Below, piece by piece: positions 1-10,736 of a DNA stretch of 64,000 bases; positions within the stretch are counted from its first letter, which is position 1; each line of letters begins with the position of its first letter. This DNA is from Patiria miniata (lineage: Eukaryota > Echinodermata > Asteroidea > Valvatida > Asterinidae): contig NW_024037059.1 of assembly GCF_015706575.1 (NCBI RefSeq), positions 40,027,058 to 40,091,057 on the forward strand, written 5' to 3'. Position numbers and translations under genes: made by a program. The notes under the pieces were generated by a model. The model saw only the letters and a list, made by a program, of their open reading frames with translations, made no database searches and had not been told where the DNA came from.

Positions 1-52
1 CGAGGAGGGGGCAAGGGGGGCACTTGCCCCCCCCCCCGGAAAAGCAAAAAAA

Positions 53-83
<31 letters not shown>

Positions 84-272
84 GAGAAAAAAGAAAAGAA
101 AAAGAGGCGCGAAGACAAAGTGGTGTAAATTAAATGAGTTTGGGGGGGGGGGGGGGCAAAATGTCCCTGCCCCCTCTAAAACTGATAAATCGAGAATATG
201 TTGAGAAATGCAAGCATTTTTGGCAAAATTTTTTTTTTGCCCCCCTCTAGAAAAATCCTGGCGACGCCCATG
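1..272. repeat. Poly-G/C-rich dispersed element, left end outside window
   Basis: The stretch alternates runs of G or C with A-rich DNA, including an (AAG)n tract at about 61-85. Its right edge, near CTGGCGACGCCCATG, resembles the inverse of the GGCGTAGC-type ends seen on other elements in this window (528-685, 42185-42566, 62031-62386). I infer a non-autonomous DNA element whose left end is cut off by the window. The boundary is approximate. From about 273 to 527 I see nothing further. Confidence 0.4.
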
Positions 273-527
273 CATAGAACGAACAGTAAGAGACTGAGTT
301 GTGCATTCTCGATCTCAAAGGAACACAGGCTGTACAGTAGAGCCTCTCGACCCTGGTCCCGAGGTTGGATTTTACCTGTGTATGTAGAGCACCAGACTCG
401 TGTGGATCGAAGCCGTGTTCTCGATGGTGTGAAAGGGGTTTCTGAGACTTTTAGTGGAAAGGCTCTATCTCCTTTAGCATCATAACATTGAATGGTTGTT
501 CAATCAAGGCTGAATTAGTTGCCAGCG

Positions 528-685
528 CAGTGCGGCATAACTAGGGTGATACTTCAGGGTGGGGGATGGGGTGCATCATGTTTTCAAGGGGGGGGGGGCA
601 CTATTAGGCAAATTTCCAAAGTGCAGTATTTCTTTGCAATTCAATATTTCAAAGGGGTGGGGTGGGGGCACCCGTTACGCCACTG
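528..685. mobile_element. Short non-autonomous DNA element with CAGTG...CACTG ends
   Basis: The 158-bp element starts CAGTGCGGCATAAC and ends GTTACGCCACTG. The inverse of the end, CAGTGGCGTAAC, matches the start with small differences. Two G-runs lie inside. There is no coding capacity. It sits about 13 bp from the splice donor of exonuclease exon D, so it landed in that exon's following intron. The superfamily is not resolved. Confidence 0.55.
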
Positions 686-698
686 CGACCCTACCTAC

Positions 699-1059
699 CT
701 CGATAGGTTGGAGATCCAAGACATTTGCTAGCTTGACCTTGTACTGATGCCAGAGACAATCCGAGTCCTGTCGGCAGTCAAACATCAGCTTCTCCCGGCC
801 AGGGTCCTCCAGTATCTCCCTCATGCCCTCATCGAAGACCTTGGCTCCAAGGGTCTTGATATCAAACAGGAAGGTGTATTTTCCCAGTGCTGATGCCACA
901 CAAACCAGGGAGAGCTTTCCTCTGCGGCTGAGGTCCTCCCCTTCGCAGTTGACCGACAGGGTCTCACCGATATCATCACGGATTCTGGTTAAGGCCGGTT
1001 GTATCTGATCCTCCTGATCTACAATCTCGAAGTCGACCTTTTCCACTGAGCCCGCAGAT
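699..1059 (-). pseudogene. Exonuclease copy D: lone EXD1/Egl-like exon with altered catalytic site
   Basis: This 361-nt exon runs 1059 down to 699. It has an AG acceptor (1061-1060, phase 2) and a GTAGGT donor (698), the same phases as exon 3 of copies A and B. It encodes the front half of the 3'-5' exonuclease fold. The hallmark segment reads SVNCEGEDLS instead of AVDCEGEDLS, so the first metal-binding Asp of D-x-E is Asn. The second motif, MFDCRQDSD, is intact. I find no partner exon for the N-terminus (above 1060), the Y-x3-D motif or the zinc motif (below 699). It may be an orphan exon left by an inverted duplication, or part of a gene that continues beyond the left edge. With Asn in this position it is unlikely to cut RNA, whichever is true. 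Confidence 0.6.
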
Positions 1060-2149
1060 CTGTCATGAAGAATTTAATTTCATCCGTTTTTAATACTGGA
1101 TTGTTTTCATATAAAGGAAAAACACACAATTTTGCGGGCAGTTTAAAGCAACTTTACAGCTCCATATGTTTATAACCAACGATTATGAATTTCCATGAAA
1201 AAACTTTTATTACCTACTGTATTCGAATTGGCCAGTTAAAAAAACCAGGACGAGTAAACGTTAAGCTTTTAATCGTCCGAGGTTTTAAACTTACTTCCCT
1301 GCTCTCCAATTAATCCCCAGTGCGGTAGCTGGCCATGCTGTATTCAATAACTAGTATCTTTCCGACAAAGAATCGATTGATCAATTTTGGTTCATGTGTA
1401 GCAATGAGATATTATCGTCCCCAGCGATGGTGGGCCTATACGTCATAATTATGATATACAACCAAATAAGGAGAAAAATGGCACGTCCCTAGGCCAACTG
1501 ACGAGTCGTGTGTCTTAGGGTACAGCAAATAAAATGCATGATGAGTATTCCAATTGTAGAGTACGAAAACCATGAGAATCCGATACTTCATTCCGTTGGA
1601 ACAGACAAGACTGCAATTCTCTACGTATTTACATCAAAATATTAGACGACACAGGCTGTTTATTCTCTACTCATTGCGAACAATTTCCGGAACTTCCCTC
1701 AAATGCAAATGCAACAGTCGTATTGATGGGATCGAATAAACATTCTGTCATTATGGAAACTCGTATTGCGTGCGCGGGGGAAAACCCCGAACCGTGCAAT
1801 CGATCAAAGTACGTGGCCTTAGCTTTGGCATGTCATGTACACGGGTTCATTTGGCCATTCGTGATTTCTAATCCCCGATTTCTACAGTGCCTTTTTGTAC
1901 GAAAACACCGATTAAAAAAAGTAAAAAGTCTACGACTGCTTTTCAGGACCCCGGTCCTCATTAGGAGAAGACCCAAAATACCCGCGGTATAGGGTGGTTG
2001 GGTTCAACGAGATTTTATGTGGAATTCGTTCATTTTCAGGCTCAAGTCTCGAGCTGACAAACTGTTTTTATAGCTTGATGATCAACCAACGTGACTGCCT
2101 TCTCTTGTTTTAGCTTCTGCAGATAACGATTAGCATTTGGCAGCTCAAC
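1060..2149. other. Region upstream of exonuclease copy A
   Basis: No gene is seen. The part from about 1890 to 2100 is recognisably duplicated before copy B (about 7880-8075), including the shared stretches TACGAAAA, GACTGCTTT and GACAAACTG. The promoter region was therefore carried along in the tandem duplication. I could not pick out a TATA box or start site. Confidence 0.5.
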
Positions 2150-4508
2150 ATGGCCGACTCTGATGCTAAAGGTGATGGCGAAGGGGTCTTGGCTCAGGCA
2201 AAGAGCGAGGAGGAGATAAAGAGGGGCACAAAGAGGTAAGATACAAGCTGATGGGGATGATGGTGGTTGTGAAGATAGTGATTGGTGGTGATAATTGTGA
2301 TCGATGGTGATGATAGTGAATGATGGTGATGATTGTGATTGATGATGATGATTATGATCGATGGTGATGATAGTGATTGATGGTAATGATTATGATTGAT
2401 GGTGATGATAGTGATTGATGGTAATGATTATGATTGATGGTAATGATTATGATCGATGGTGATGATAGTGATTGATGGTGATGATTGTGATTGATGGTGA
2501 TGATTGTGATTGATGGTGATGATTGTGATTGATGGTGATGATTGTGATTGATGGTGATGATTGTGATTGATGGTGATGATTGTGATTGATGGTGATGATT
2601 ATGATCGATGGTGATGATAGTGATTGATGGTAATGATTATGATTGATGGTGGTGATAGCAGTGGTGCACCCAAGGATGGGGGGGGGGGGGGGGGGGGGGG
2701 GGCTCGAGCCCCCGAAAGAGGTTGTCATTATTTTTTGGATCAATTTTTTTTTCATGAGTCCCAAGATTTGACCGTGATGATATGTACGTGGCATATTGTC
2801 GAGTAGTATAATAGGGGTGTAAATGGCGCCACCAACGTCAAAACAGTCCGTTCCCCAATTTTTGTTCTCAAAAAGCCCCATTTTTTTAATGATAGTGATT
2901 GATGGTGACGATTGCGATTGATGTTGATGATGGTGATTGATGGTGGCGATTGTGAATGATAGCAATTAATACTTTTCGGGTAAATTCTTTTCTAGACCTG
3001 CTGAAGTCGCCGAGCTTGACCAAGAGGACCATTTGAAGCCTACCCCAGCAAAACTCCACGAGCGGGAACATGTGCCAGACAGCGACGCTAGCAACACCCC
3101 GGAAACCTCTGACAAGAAAGTTGCGTCCCTGCAGGGAACTGGAGCAAGGTATATAGGGCTCATGATCTTTGTAGAACTTTTCCCTCTGTTCCTCTATGCT
3201 CTTACATTAGGTCAACCCGTAGTTTGTTCGCCATAAGAACTGATATGATACATGTATTCTTTCATTTCTCTAAACAGCTCTTCAGAGTCCGTGAATCTCC
3301 AGTACTGCTTGGTGAGCGAAGAGGCTGGGATTCAGCCGGCTCTGGCGAACCTCCGCGAGCAATGCGAGGAATATCCGTACCTGGCGGTCGACTGCGAGGG
3401 GGAAGATCTCAGTCGGAAAGGAAAACTCTCCATCGTGTCTGTGGCAACGCACAGCCACACCTACCTGTGTGATATTAAGGCCCTTGGAGCCAAGGTCTTC
3501 GATGAGGGCCTTAAGGAATTACTGGAGGACCCTGGCCGGGAGAAGCTGATGTTTGACTGCCGGGCGGACTCAGACTGTCTCTGGCATCTGTACAAGGTCA
3601 AGCTGGCCAATGTGGTCGACTTGCAGCTTATGCAGGTATTAGCAGTTTTCAATTTAATGCTACCTCTAAAAAAAATCTACTTCGACTAATCCACATCTCA
3701 TACTGTGGGAATAATTTTCAAAGTAGGTGTCGCCCCTTAGTATCAGTTCCTTATCCTACATGTGCTTATGGATATCCTTAATGTGCTGCTTGCATGACCT
3801 TCTGTGAGCTCCAAATCCATGCCTTTTCAATATTCTCTCTTAATGTTACAGGTTATTTATCGCGAGACTCATCCAGAGCCCGAAGACAACGAACATCGAC
3901 CCCGCAGTGCCCGGAATTGCATCAAAGACCAACCCAGAGTTCGCGGCCTCTTGTTCTGCTTGAAGAAATACGTCAAAAACGAGGGGCTTATCGAAGCTAA
4001 AGAAAACGGTGAGTATTTGATGCACCGTTGGATGGAGCGACCTCTTTCTGGGATAATGCTAAGATACGCAGTGGCCGATGTAAGGAGTTTCTTCAACTTG
4101 TATGACGAGTTGAAGGAATGTACCAAGGAGAGCTCTGCAATGGCGAGGCTTCGTCAGGCCTCCCAGTCATATCTCGACTTCTTCCGGTCTCGCAAGGAGC
4201 GTTTGTATGACGAATTTGAGAAGAATTCGTTTCTGCCGTGGCGACTCCTTCCTGCCTACGCGGGCTGCTCGTACTACGAACAGACCATGTGCGTTGGCTG
4301 CAAGCGTAGCTTCCCGCGCGGGGATTTTTCCAATATTCAGCTTAGTAATGGTGTGCAGAAATGTCCAGTCTGTAAGAGGGTAAAAGAGGATATTGATACA
4401 AAACGCGTGAGAAATGCATATTACGAGGAAATGGACGGGGGTCCAGTCACGGTGATATTTCCAACGGACGATGGTCGTATGTATAATGAGTCGGATTGGA
4501 TTTTTTAG
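2150..4508 (+). CDS. Exonuclease copy A: EXD1/Egalitarian-like 3'-5' exonuclease with zinc motif
   Basis: Four exons, 2150-2235, 2996-3148, 3278-3635 and 3852-4508, join in phase into 417 residues. All splice sites are GT/AG. Residues 1-79 are acidic and probably disordered. The DEDDy exonuclease fold follows: AVDCEGEDLS supplies D118 and E120, MFDCRADSD supplies D173 and D177, and RYAVAD supplies Y271 and D275. A C-terminal zinc motif has Cys346, 349, 370 and 373 in a CxxC-x20-CxxC pattern. The motif spelling D-C-R-x-D-S fits the EXD1/Egalitarian branch of RNase D-like proteins. In flies and mammals these act in RNA localisation or as RNA adaptors in piRNA production, and some members there are catalytically dead; here the metal ligands are kept. 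The start was chosen because copy B has a homologous ATG and the same exon end. AATAAA lies at 4936-4941. Function in this animal is inferred from family only. Confidence 0.85.
2243..2660 (+). repeat. 18-bp GAT-rich minisatellite in copy A intron 1
   Basis: Tandem units close to GATTGATGGTGATGATTG fill the first intron. They resume at about 2889-2960 after an inserted block. The same degenerate array occurs in the first intron of copy B (about 8343-8540), which shows the array was already present when the genes duplicated. Any apparent reading frame here is a by-product of the repeat. Confidence 0.9.
2661..2888. mobile_element. G-run dispersed element inserted in the minisatellite
   Basis: The minisatellite is broken by about 228 bp of unrelated sequence that begins near GGTGCACCCAAGGATGGGG, followed by a run of more than 20 G. 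It ends with a pyrimidine-rich tract near 2888, after which the minisatellite resumes. The matching intron of copy B lacks it, so insertion followed the duplication. The ends are approximate and the class is unknown. Confidence 0.45.
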
Positions 4509-5019
4509 ACCTATTATTATCAGTTGTGCACTAGCACTACCGATACATTTACCCAGTCCGTTCGATTGATTGGTTTATACTAGGTCTGACGAGAATTGGA
4601 TGTCCATAATGGTAACAAGCTGATATAACCGTCATTTAAAAAAAAAATGTAGTACTTCATTTTGCCTGTAGTCTTTTATATAATACTTGATGACAAAAGC
4701 CATGTAGGGGCAATGCTAAATTGAAGTGTTTCATTCATTACGTGGTTTTGAAGAGAGAGAAAAAAACACAGATTGCAGTTTGTAATCAAATATTGCAGTG
4801 TTGGCAGCGCTAGCGTAGTTCGCGACTTGTGTGTATTCAAATGTTATATATTCAGTGTAATTTCCGATATGAGTTTTGTTTTAATATAGCGCTGGATAGC
4901 TCAGTTTAAGTCAATTTCTTTGATCAAACTTAAAAAATAAATTACATGTTATGTGCAGCTAAAGCTCAATCGTTATGGACAGCTGTAATATCATCATCAA
5001 GTCTAAATTATTGTGCTTT

Positions 5020-5138
5020 TTAACAATTGTTGGCTGCTGTGATGTGGGATATGACGTTTTGAACACCCCGGCGCATATTATGCGCCCCTCGGGTGATCAA
5101 AACGCCATCCCACATCACAGCAGCCAACAATTGTTTTG
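5020..5138. repeat. Perfect-arm palindrome (snap-back element)
   Basis: Arms of about 48 bp begin AACAATTGTTGGCTGCTGTG and return at 5138. They flank a centre that is itself palindromic (GCGCATATTATGCGC). The arms differ at only a few positions. The DNA or its RNA would fold into a long hairpin. It lies in the spacer after copy A, with no obvious counterpart after copies B or C, so it looks like an independent insertion. Confidence 0.8.
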
Positions 5139-7249
5139 TTATACCTATGTCTTGGATTCTTTGGATTTTGATGTAAAAATCACGAAAACAATCAGCAGTA
5201 AAAACAACAATTCTCGCAATCGAACGTCAACTCTCATACATGTCGCATGCTAGTAATAGTATGCTTGAAACAGCTGATCGTCTGTTAGTTCGCTGCTCCC
5301 ATGCACTCATGTGTGAAAACATGGTGAAAATACCAACGATACAAGCGTTTCACACCGTACGTACGTACATACAAAGTTATAGAGCAGTGATACTCCCACA
5401 ATTAATGCGCCATGACTTTTTTTATAAACTTAACATGTGATCGTTCTAGGCCAATGAAAATACAGTATTCAAGACAGAGGTATAGCAAAATTAGTTATTA
5501 CCACACAAATAACACCCAGAGTGTGGTCGTTCGTATTTAATTGGCATATTAGTAAAAAAAAAAAAATTACGACAAATGAAAATTAGGTTTACTCAGAGAT
5601 AGAAAAATAAATAAATTTCTTCATTGGTATTGTCATGAAAAAGATATGAGAAGGCAATTCAGTTTCGCATGAGAAATATGAATCGTAATAACATGTGAAA
5701 TGAAATATACAACCTTGAATTGTTCATTGGGATAAATGCCAGGTATGTGTGAGAACAGATTGAGTTCCCAATAGATTGTAGAAACCAACTCAGAGGAAAA
5801 GCAGACTGCCGTTGTGTGTGTATTCGTTTTTAGTGTACTGTTGTGTTTTGAAATAAATGAAAAATATTTTGCAGTTAACTTAAATATCACAATGTATCTC
5901 AGCAAAAGTACAGTGTCTTTAAAATCCTCCTAAGGTACCACTACTGTGTTCCGACCATCTCTTCCCTATAAGAGATATTTATCAACATAGAAACATAGCT
6001 AGAAAACAAGATATTAACTTTTAGATTACATGCATGTTATTATTTTCAAAAGTCATTGCTGTGGTTGTCATTCAGTATAAAATGTATACCGTAGTTTGTC
6101 TATTTTGTGTAATTGGTGGTCTCTTTATACTTTTAAACTTTATATTTGATTTGATTTGAATTAGACATTAAAGTTAGATCACACTTCTGAATATCGTATA
6201 TTCTTTATTTTCTTAGTTTGTTTTTAGTATTCTGACTAAAGCGCAAAAATGGCCCAGTTTTTAGCTTTTTTGTCAAAGTATACTCAGTCGGTGCATTTCC
6301 AAACAATTGAGAGTTACTTTGTGCATAGGCGAGTTGTCAACATCAAGAAATAAAAAAAGAAGATTCATTTGTAATTGGAAGGTGACATTTTAGGATTCGG
6401 ATTTCTCATTGATTGCATTAAAATTATGGAGACAATAAATTATTCTCGTCGTTGCTAATATCGTTCTGATTATTGCGTGCTGTATGGAGAAACCAGGCGA
6501 AATTGCCCAATGCGACAATACTATTGCGATCAGGTTAATTATTGACGTTTTGTTGGCAATGTTGCCTGATGAGGTCACGTGACTTCGGCTTTTTGCACAT
6601 AACAATATGCCCGTGTCATGTCGACGTTTGGACTTCGTTGAAATCAAGTGCGTTATTTCTCATCGTTTCCATGGCATTGTTCCGTGTACTCAGAATGAGC
6701 AATATACAGTCAATAAAGCGACACAAAGTGGTATCACAGAATATGAAAAAAAAGTTAGAGAATTATAAGCGTCAGCTGATGTTTTGCCCAGAGATATCGA
6801 GCTGGCGTGTATGACGTCATGTTTCTCATCACAATCACCGATGTCATTGGCCATTGCGCACTGTACAAATATTGAAGCTACGCGCTGGTTCCCAATCTCT
6901 CAATTCGGATATTCTACGGGAACCAGTGGTATAACCACTCCCATCGTACCTTTATAATGAAATAAATAATAAGTTAAGTAAAAAAAAACACCTTGTCATT
7001 TGAATTTTATATAAAAAGTCACAAAGTAATTTTACTATTCTAAATATGATTTTCTTTTTTAACATAAAAACTATACAGTGGTTAAGTATGATAGATTTGT
7101 TCATAATTCCATTATTATGGGGAGAGGTAAAATGGCGGACGGTGACAAGGCTTCTTACAGCTAATGGACTATCCATTTTATTTTTAAACATGGAGATCAG
7201 TAACAGAAATCGAGGAATGGCTGATATTTGCACATTGTCACATGACTGT

Positions 7250-7466
7250 GGTTGCCAGGCCAGGAGTGTCCAATAGGCACAGTGCCTGCGAAAATGTTCA
7301 GGGCCTACGAAAATAGCACAGTATGGCCTGGCTTGCTTTAAGTCACTTATTAGCACAGCTTAGCATCGACATGAAATTGGTACTGGTGTAAGGGGCGCAG
7401 TGGGGCCTACGGACTACTGGTGCCTAGGGCCTACGGAACACATAATCCGGCCCTGGTGGTTGCAAC
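7250..7466. repeat. Dispersed repeat with GGGCCTACG subrepeats and GGCC(C/T)GG ends
   Basis: Two related halves contain GGGCCTACGAAAA and GGGCCTACGGA. The right edge, ATCCGGCCCTGG, is typical of a short dispersed element. It interrupts the spacer shared with the interval after copy B at about 7250, because the homology to 13500 stops there. No coding capacity. Confidence 0.4.
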
Positions 7467-8177
7467 CCCCAACCCCCGAGATCCGCACCGGGCTAGAGAA
7501 AATAAAAATACTTCCAAATACACATTTCCGTCATTTCCTGGCACGAGTAACACTATTTGTTTGTCCACAGCCAACTACTCCTCGTAGTATTTCGTGCAGT
7601 ACGGAAAATACAACGGAGCGTCATATCTAGATGTGATGCAGCATCATTTCACAGGCACTAAAACACTTGACTTGTACAAACATCAATACAATAGAGAATA
7701 CAATAAAAAAGCATCGACCAATAAAATTTATGATTCAGTTGGGATAAATTGGTTCGCAAATTCTGAAAACGCCCACATTTCACCGATCGAAAGAATCGAC
7801 GACAGCAGGTTTGTTCTCGGTTAATCCTTTTCTTTAATGGTTCACTTGGTTCAGTTCTACACTTTTACAGTGGCTTTTTGTACGAAAATACCGATTTTTG
7901 GTTTTTTTAACAATAGTGTAAATATCGTATGGATTGGAGTTTCATTGTCTATGACTGCTTTCCGGGACCCCTGCGAAATCCCAAAATACCCAGTTGCTGA
8001 TAGGGTTGAATGAGATTTTATATGGAATTCGTTTGTTTTCTCTCAAGCCTTGAACTGACAAACTGATTCTTTATTTTCAAAATATTCCTCAGGTAGTTAT
8101 ACGTGTCTAGGTACTTTCAACTTTCAACGTGGCTGTCTTCCTTCCGCTTCAGTCTGTAAAAAGCCATCGGTCGCTCA

Positions 8178-10736
8178 ATGGCGACTGGACGTGAAGGGGA
8201 GGGCGAAGGAGTCTTGACTCCGGCAATGAGCAAGAAGAGGGGCACAAAGAGGTCAGATACAAGTTGCAATATTCAGAATGACGATTTGGACAGAGCACTC
8301 TAAACTGAAGATGGTGCATGTTTTTATTTGTTGTGTAATGATCATGGTGCATGGTCATGGTGATTAATGGTGATTGATGACGAGGATGAGGATTGTGAGT
8401 GATGATAGTGATAGATATGAAGGGGTTTATGGTGATTGGTAGTGACGATTGTGATTGATGGTGATGATTGTGAATGATGGTGATGATGTGATTGATCGTG
8501 CATGGTGATCGATGACGATTGATGGTGGTGATTGTGAATAATAGCAATTATTATTTTCTCGGTGAAAACTGGCAGACCTGCTGAAGTTGCGGACCTAGAC
8601 CAAGAGGACCATTTGAAGCCTACCCCAGCAAAACTCCACGAGAGGGAACATGTGCCAGAAAGCGACTCAAGCAACACCCAGGAAACTTCTGACAAGAAAG
8701 CTGCATCCCTGCAGGGAACTGGAGCAAGGTAGGACTTATGATCTTTGATTAACTTTTCCCTCAGTTCCTTTATAGTCAGGTCAACCAATTGTTGGTTAGC
8801 CTTTAGAAATGAAAAGAATTAGATGCACGTATTCTTTCATTTCTCGAAACAGCTCTTCCGAGTTCGAGAAGCTTATGCACAGCTTGCAGAGCGCCGAGAC
8901 TGCATCCGATTTTCTGCTGGCTCTGGTGCAGTTCGACGAGCAAAGCGGAACCGGAGCAAGGAAGAACTTATGATCTTGGCAGAACTTTTCCCTCGGTTCC
9001 TCGCAAATTATATTTTATGCATGTCGACCAACAGTCGGTTGGCCATGACAAAATAGAGATAAGATGCATTCTTTCATTTCTTTAAACAGCTCCTCAGAGT
9101 CCGTGAATCTCCAATACTGCTTGGTGAGCGAAGAGGCTGGGATTCAGCCGGCTCTGGCGAACCTCCATTCTGCATCCCTGCAGGGAACCAGGGCAAGGTA
9201 CTTCTGATCTTTGCAGAACTTTTCCCTAGGTTCCTCTTAAATTATGTTTCAGGTCAACCCACAGTCGGTTCGCATCGTATTATTTCTTAAAGAAATAATA
9301 CGATGCATGCGTTCTTTCATTTCTCTAAACAGCCCTTCAGAGCCTGGGAAGCTCCAGTACTGCTTGGTGAGCGAAGAGGCTGAGATTCAGCCGGCTCTGG
9401 CAAAGCTCCGCCAGCGAAGCGAGGAATATCCGTTCCTGGCGGTCGACTGCGAAGGGGAATGGCTAAGCCGCAGAGGAAAACTCTCCATTGTGTCTGTGGC
9501 AACGCACAGCCACACCTACCTGTTCGATATTAAGGCCCTTGGAGCCAAGGTCTTCGATGAGGGCCTTAAGGAGTTACTGGAGGACCCTGGCCGGGAGAAG
9601 CTGATGTTTGACTGCCGAGAGGACTCCGATTGTCTCTGGCATCTGTATAAAGTCAGGCTGGCCAAAGTGGTCGATCTGCAGCTTTTGGAGGTAAACAGCA
9701 GATTTATAAACTGGACTGTGAGGGCATTATCTTTTTTAATTGTGCGTGAACTGCAGCCCTATTCTAAAAGAGTCAAATTTGGACAAAAATCTTCACTTAT
9801 AGGCATGCGCAATACAACTTTGAGTCCGTATTTCATAATAGAGTCCATACTTCACACTGTACACCGGCACCCGTTTACGGATATAATATTGTAACATTAT
9901 AATAACCGTGACAAGCCAAAACGTGAAGCGGCCTCCTTGCCCAATTTTGCACCCCAGTCTTTCGAGTTTATCGACTTATTTTCCGTGTGATGTTAAAATA
10001 AACCTTTGACTGAGGCAAAGTAAAAAGGAACATGTTTAGCGTCCCCGCCTGCATCCTGTTTGGAGGCCGCCTCCTTTTTTTCAAAATCCGAAAAAAGTGA
10101 TAAATTCTAAACAGTGACATCATTTTGGCCTCTTTGTCTGTTGTATCTAGCCTAGGCCTATATAAAGCTGGCGGCCATTTAAACCCTGTCGGCCATTTTG
10201 AAAAATAGCCCGGTCGGGCGGCCATTTTGGAGGGGGGGGGGGGGAAGGCCAGCTCACGCATCGTTTTTCTTTCAAAAAGGGAGGACGCTAAACATGTATT
10301 TATATTTGGCCTAAAATTACGCTGAAACGAAATTATATCTTTCCCATTCATTTATTTGTAACAGTTTATTCGTTCCGGCCAAACTCCGTCAGCAAGAACC
10401 CATATCAATGGCTACCGTAAGTGTCTGGCTAAATATGTCGGCGACATGAATCTCACGAGAATAAAGGACGAGGGCGCTTCGTTGATGGGCGAAGGAGGGA
10501 CAGAGTGGATGAAGCGACCCTTGAAGGAGAAACTCCTGAAGTACGCTGCGCTCGACGTCCAGGGATTCTTCCTACTCTACGACAAGCTGAAGTCAACCTT
10601 GAATAGGGCCGGGGCCAAGACACGCCTGCAACTCGGCTCCCAGAGGTACCTCGACCTCTTCCGGGGAAAACTTTACCGAACCTATGACCGGTCCGAACTG
10701 AATAGTTACTTGCCCCGGGGCGTACTCGACCACTAA
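8178..10736 (+). CDS. Exonuclease copy B: diverged EXD1/Egl-like paralogue, truncated before its zinc motif
   Basis: Exons 8178-8251, 8576-8728, 9333-9690 and 10365-10736 parallel those of copy A, with identical lengths for exons 2 (153 nt) and 3 (358 nt). They give 318 residues. An extra in-phase exon, 9090-9197, would make it 354. Metal ligands are present (VDCEGEWLS, FDCREDSDCL, KYAALD). The final exon has lost the segment after the exon junction that follows V-I-Y-R-E-T in copy A, and a TAA stop (10734-10736) falls about ten codons before the zinc motif. The same frame beyond the stop still reads TCCGCQRR...MCGVC, so the stop is recent. Part of exons 2-3 has been triplicated (see 8853-9197). 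The result is either a shortened enzyme or an early pseudogene. Confidence 0.65.
8343..8540 (+). repeat. Degenerate GAT-rich minisatellite in copy B intron 1
   Basis: Units of about 18 bp built on GATTGATGGTGATGA are more decayed and fewer than in copy A. Its position matches the array in copy A intron 1, marking common descent of the two introns. Confidence 0.75.
8853..8960 (+). pseudogene. First extra exon of copy B, splice donor lost
   Basis: This 108-nt block follows a good AG acceptor (8851-8852) and is open in the exon 3 phase. It begins SSSEFEKL, like the start of exon 3. Its right end, GGAGCAAG, copies the end of exon 2 but is followed by GA rather than GT. It therefore cannot be spliced normally, although 108 nt would keep the frame. 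About 237 bp separates it from the next copy. Confidence 0.6.
9090..9197 (+). other. Second extra exon of copy B, chimeric and still spliceable
   Basis: The exon has an acceptor at 9088-9089 and a GTACTT donor at 9198. The first part matches the start of exon 3 (SSSESVNLQYCLVSEEAG). The last part, ASLQGTRA, matches the end of exon 2. The length of 108 nt and the phase-2 borders mean it can be included or skipped without shifting the frame. Inclusion would add 36 residues between the acidic N-terminus and the nuclease domain. Confidence 0.6.
10030..10297. mobile_element. MITE with ACATGTTTAGCGTCC inverted ends, in copy B intron 3
   Basis: It starts ACATGTTTAGCGTCC and ends GGACGCTAAACATGT, an exact inverted repeat of 15 bp. 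About 268 bp, no open frame, with GGCCATTTT-rich interior. A related element lies at 11994-12316. It enlarges intron 3 of copy B relative to copies A and C. Confidence 0.8.

Larger units (their letters stand above)
4509..8177. other. Duplicated intergenic DNA between exonuclease copies A and B
   Basis: No gene is seen. About 6188-7260 is homologous to 11541-13510 (shared TTCTGAATATCGTAT, GATCAGGTTAATTATTGACG and CTACGCGCTGGTTCCC). About 5637-5715 is homologous to 16240-16320 (shared TTTCGCATG and AAATATGAAT). About 7880-8150 repeats the region upstream of copy A. This marks successive tandem duplications of a gene-plus-spacer unit, about 6.0 kb from the copy A start to the copy B start. Confidence 0.7.

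Noticed and set aside
2243-2660. Possible CRISPR-like array
   Set aside because: The units are contiguous tandem copies without unique spacers, in a eukaryotic intron.
2447-2965. 172-residue His/Ile/Ser-rich frame on the - strand
   Set aside because: It is the translated GAT-rich minisatellite of an intron.
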